From the NCBI GenBank assembly GCA_011109175.1, contig RDEW01000028.1:801500-822005 (forward strand): a stretch of DNA of 20,506 nt. The letters run 5' to 3'. Position 1 is the stretch's first letter; each line of letters begins with the position of its first letter. Positions 19,720-20,506 of the stretch are shown piece after piece. The translations under genes were made by a program, and so were the position numbers. The notes beneath the pieces are model-generated. The model made no database searches. It was not told the origin of the DNA and saw only the letters and a list, made by a program, of their open reading frames with translations. This DNA is from Dicyema japonicum (Eukaryota > Dicyemida > Rhombozoa > Dicyemidae).

Positions 19720-20506
19720 TTATTGCGTGACGTGGGAATTAATCTGACCAATAATTTTATTATTAACGCACTTATTGTGCCATAATATTATATCCTGTGC
19801 AAAGGCCTTGAGAACACTTTCTGTATAACGACTCCCGGATATTCTATAGGGCCACCTCACAAAGGCATTGTATAGCCTTGTCCGGAGTTGAGCATTCGCT
19901 GATCCGTATGATAGCCATTCCTTCCAGAGTTTGTGCATTGCTGCAGATGCCAGCATTTTTCTCCTTGCAATATCCTCACTATCTCCAGAAGAGAGCCAAG
20001 TTTTCGTGCATGACGCCATCTTTCATCGGTTTTGTCATTTGATCTTGTTACTTCCACGAGATCAGTTTTTTCTTTGTTTACATAAAGGAACCATTTTCTT
20101 AATTGCTCCGGTGCAAGTTCTAGAAGTTCTATTAATGAGGATTTGTCTTCGGATATCAAGTCCACGTCGTCGGCATAAATTGTTTCCTCGGTTCCACCTT
20201 TGTAGTATGGTCTTAGATCTCGTAAGGCCGACTCCAAGTATATTACGAATAGCAATGGAGATAATGAGTCTCCCTGAGGCGTTCCCAGTGTCGTTTCAAA
20301 ACTCATCGACTTGTGTCCTCTTATTCTTACTTCAAGTTCAGTGTTGGCGAGAAGCAATCTAATTACTCTAACCGAGCTTTCATCCAAAAAGCGTTGTAGC
20401 ACCTCAATCAGCTTTGCCCTGTTTATTGTGTCAAAGGCCCTGGACATGTCAATTCCCAAAAGTGTGGTTGCACATTTGAATCTTTGAGATATAGCGCATC
20501 TCCATC
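19720..20506 (-). mobile_element. LINE reverse transcriptase, 5' part beyond the window
   Basis: The frame is open to the right edge and reads WRCAISQRFKCATTLLG into palm motif A, IDMSRAFDTINRAK. Motif B GTPQGDSLSPLLF and motif C IYADDVDLIS follow, so the catalytic aspartates are intact. After the palm, KTDLVEVTRSND and RHARKLGSLL lead to a one-base shift at 19985-19986 (GG run). The protein then continues as DSEDIARRKMLASAAMHKLW, NAQLRTRLYNAFV and a divergent tail ending in TAA at 19720. The closing 'GRPRTTLP' block found at 1829-2190 is absent, so the 3' end is cut off here. The break lies about 60 nt upstream of the DMAC2-like start codon, so the insertion or its deletion now borders that promoter. 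Confidence 0.8.

Noticed and set aside
1-20506. Search for CRISPR arrays, rRNA or bacterial-type operons
   Set aside because: No regularly spaced repeats, rRNA cores or Shine-Dalgarno-led gene runs were seen; the genes are spliced and eukaryotic.

Overview
The window looks like nuclear DNA of an animal with an extremely compact gene structure. I could read three host genes, all on the minus strand. They are an L-type-like voltage-gated calcium channel alpha1 subunit (5223-10862), the histone H2B ubiquitin ligase BRE1/RNF20-40 (2373-5090), and a mitochondrial complex I assembly factor of the DMAC2/ATP5SL type (18887-19659). Joining exons by protein-family conservation places 37 introns in them. 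All are 20-31 nt, with a mean close to 26 nt, and all but one join has clear GT...AG ends. Introns this small combined with plainly metazoan genes point to a dicyemid mesozoan. That is inference from family knowledge, not a database match.

Layout from left to right. 1-2370 is a graveyard of mobile elements: a hAT transposase relic, a possible ZSWIM/MULE-type relic, and the 3' end of a LINE on the plus strand. 2373-10862 holds BRE1 and the calcium channel head to tail, 132 nt apart. 11081-14738 is a nearly complete R4/Dong-like non-LTR retrotransposon (reverse transcriptase plus restriction-like endonuclease) bounded by an almost perfect 28-29 nt direct repeat that looks like its target-site duplication. 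15200-18300 is a patchwork of a Tigger/pogo transposase relic, a fragment of a second reverse transcriptase family with a WDVT-type C-terminus, and an apurinic-type LINE endonuclease joined directly to it. 18887-19659 is the DMAC2-like gene. 19720 to the right edge is another LINE reverse transcriptase that runs out of the window.

Nearly every coding sequence, host or transposon, needs one-base corrections to stay in frame, and most fall in short homopolymer runs. Because the conserved protein continues on both sides of each break in genes of unrelated type, uncorrected sequencing error explains this better than independent gene decay. The breaks and the tiny introns are why plain ORF calling misses the host genes.

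The host genes do not form an obvious pathway: a plasma-membrane Ca2+ channel, a nuclear chromatin enzyme and a mitochondrial assembly factor. The most interesting biology is the intron architecture, with about half of all donors starting GTT, and the recombinant retrotransposon junction near 17605.
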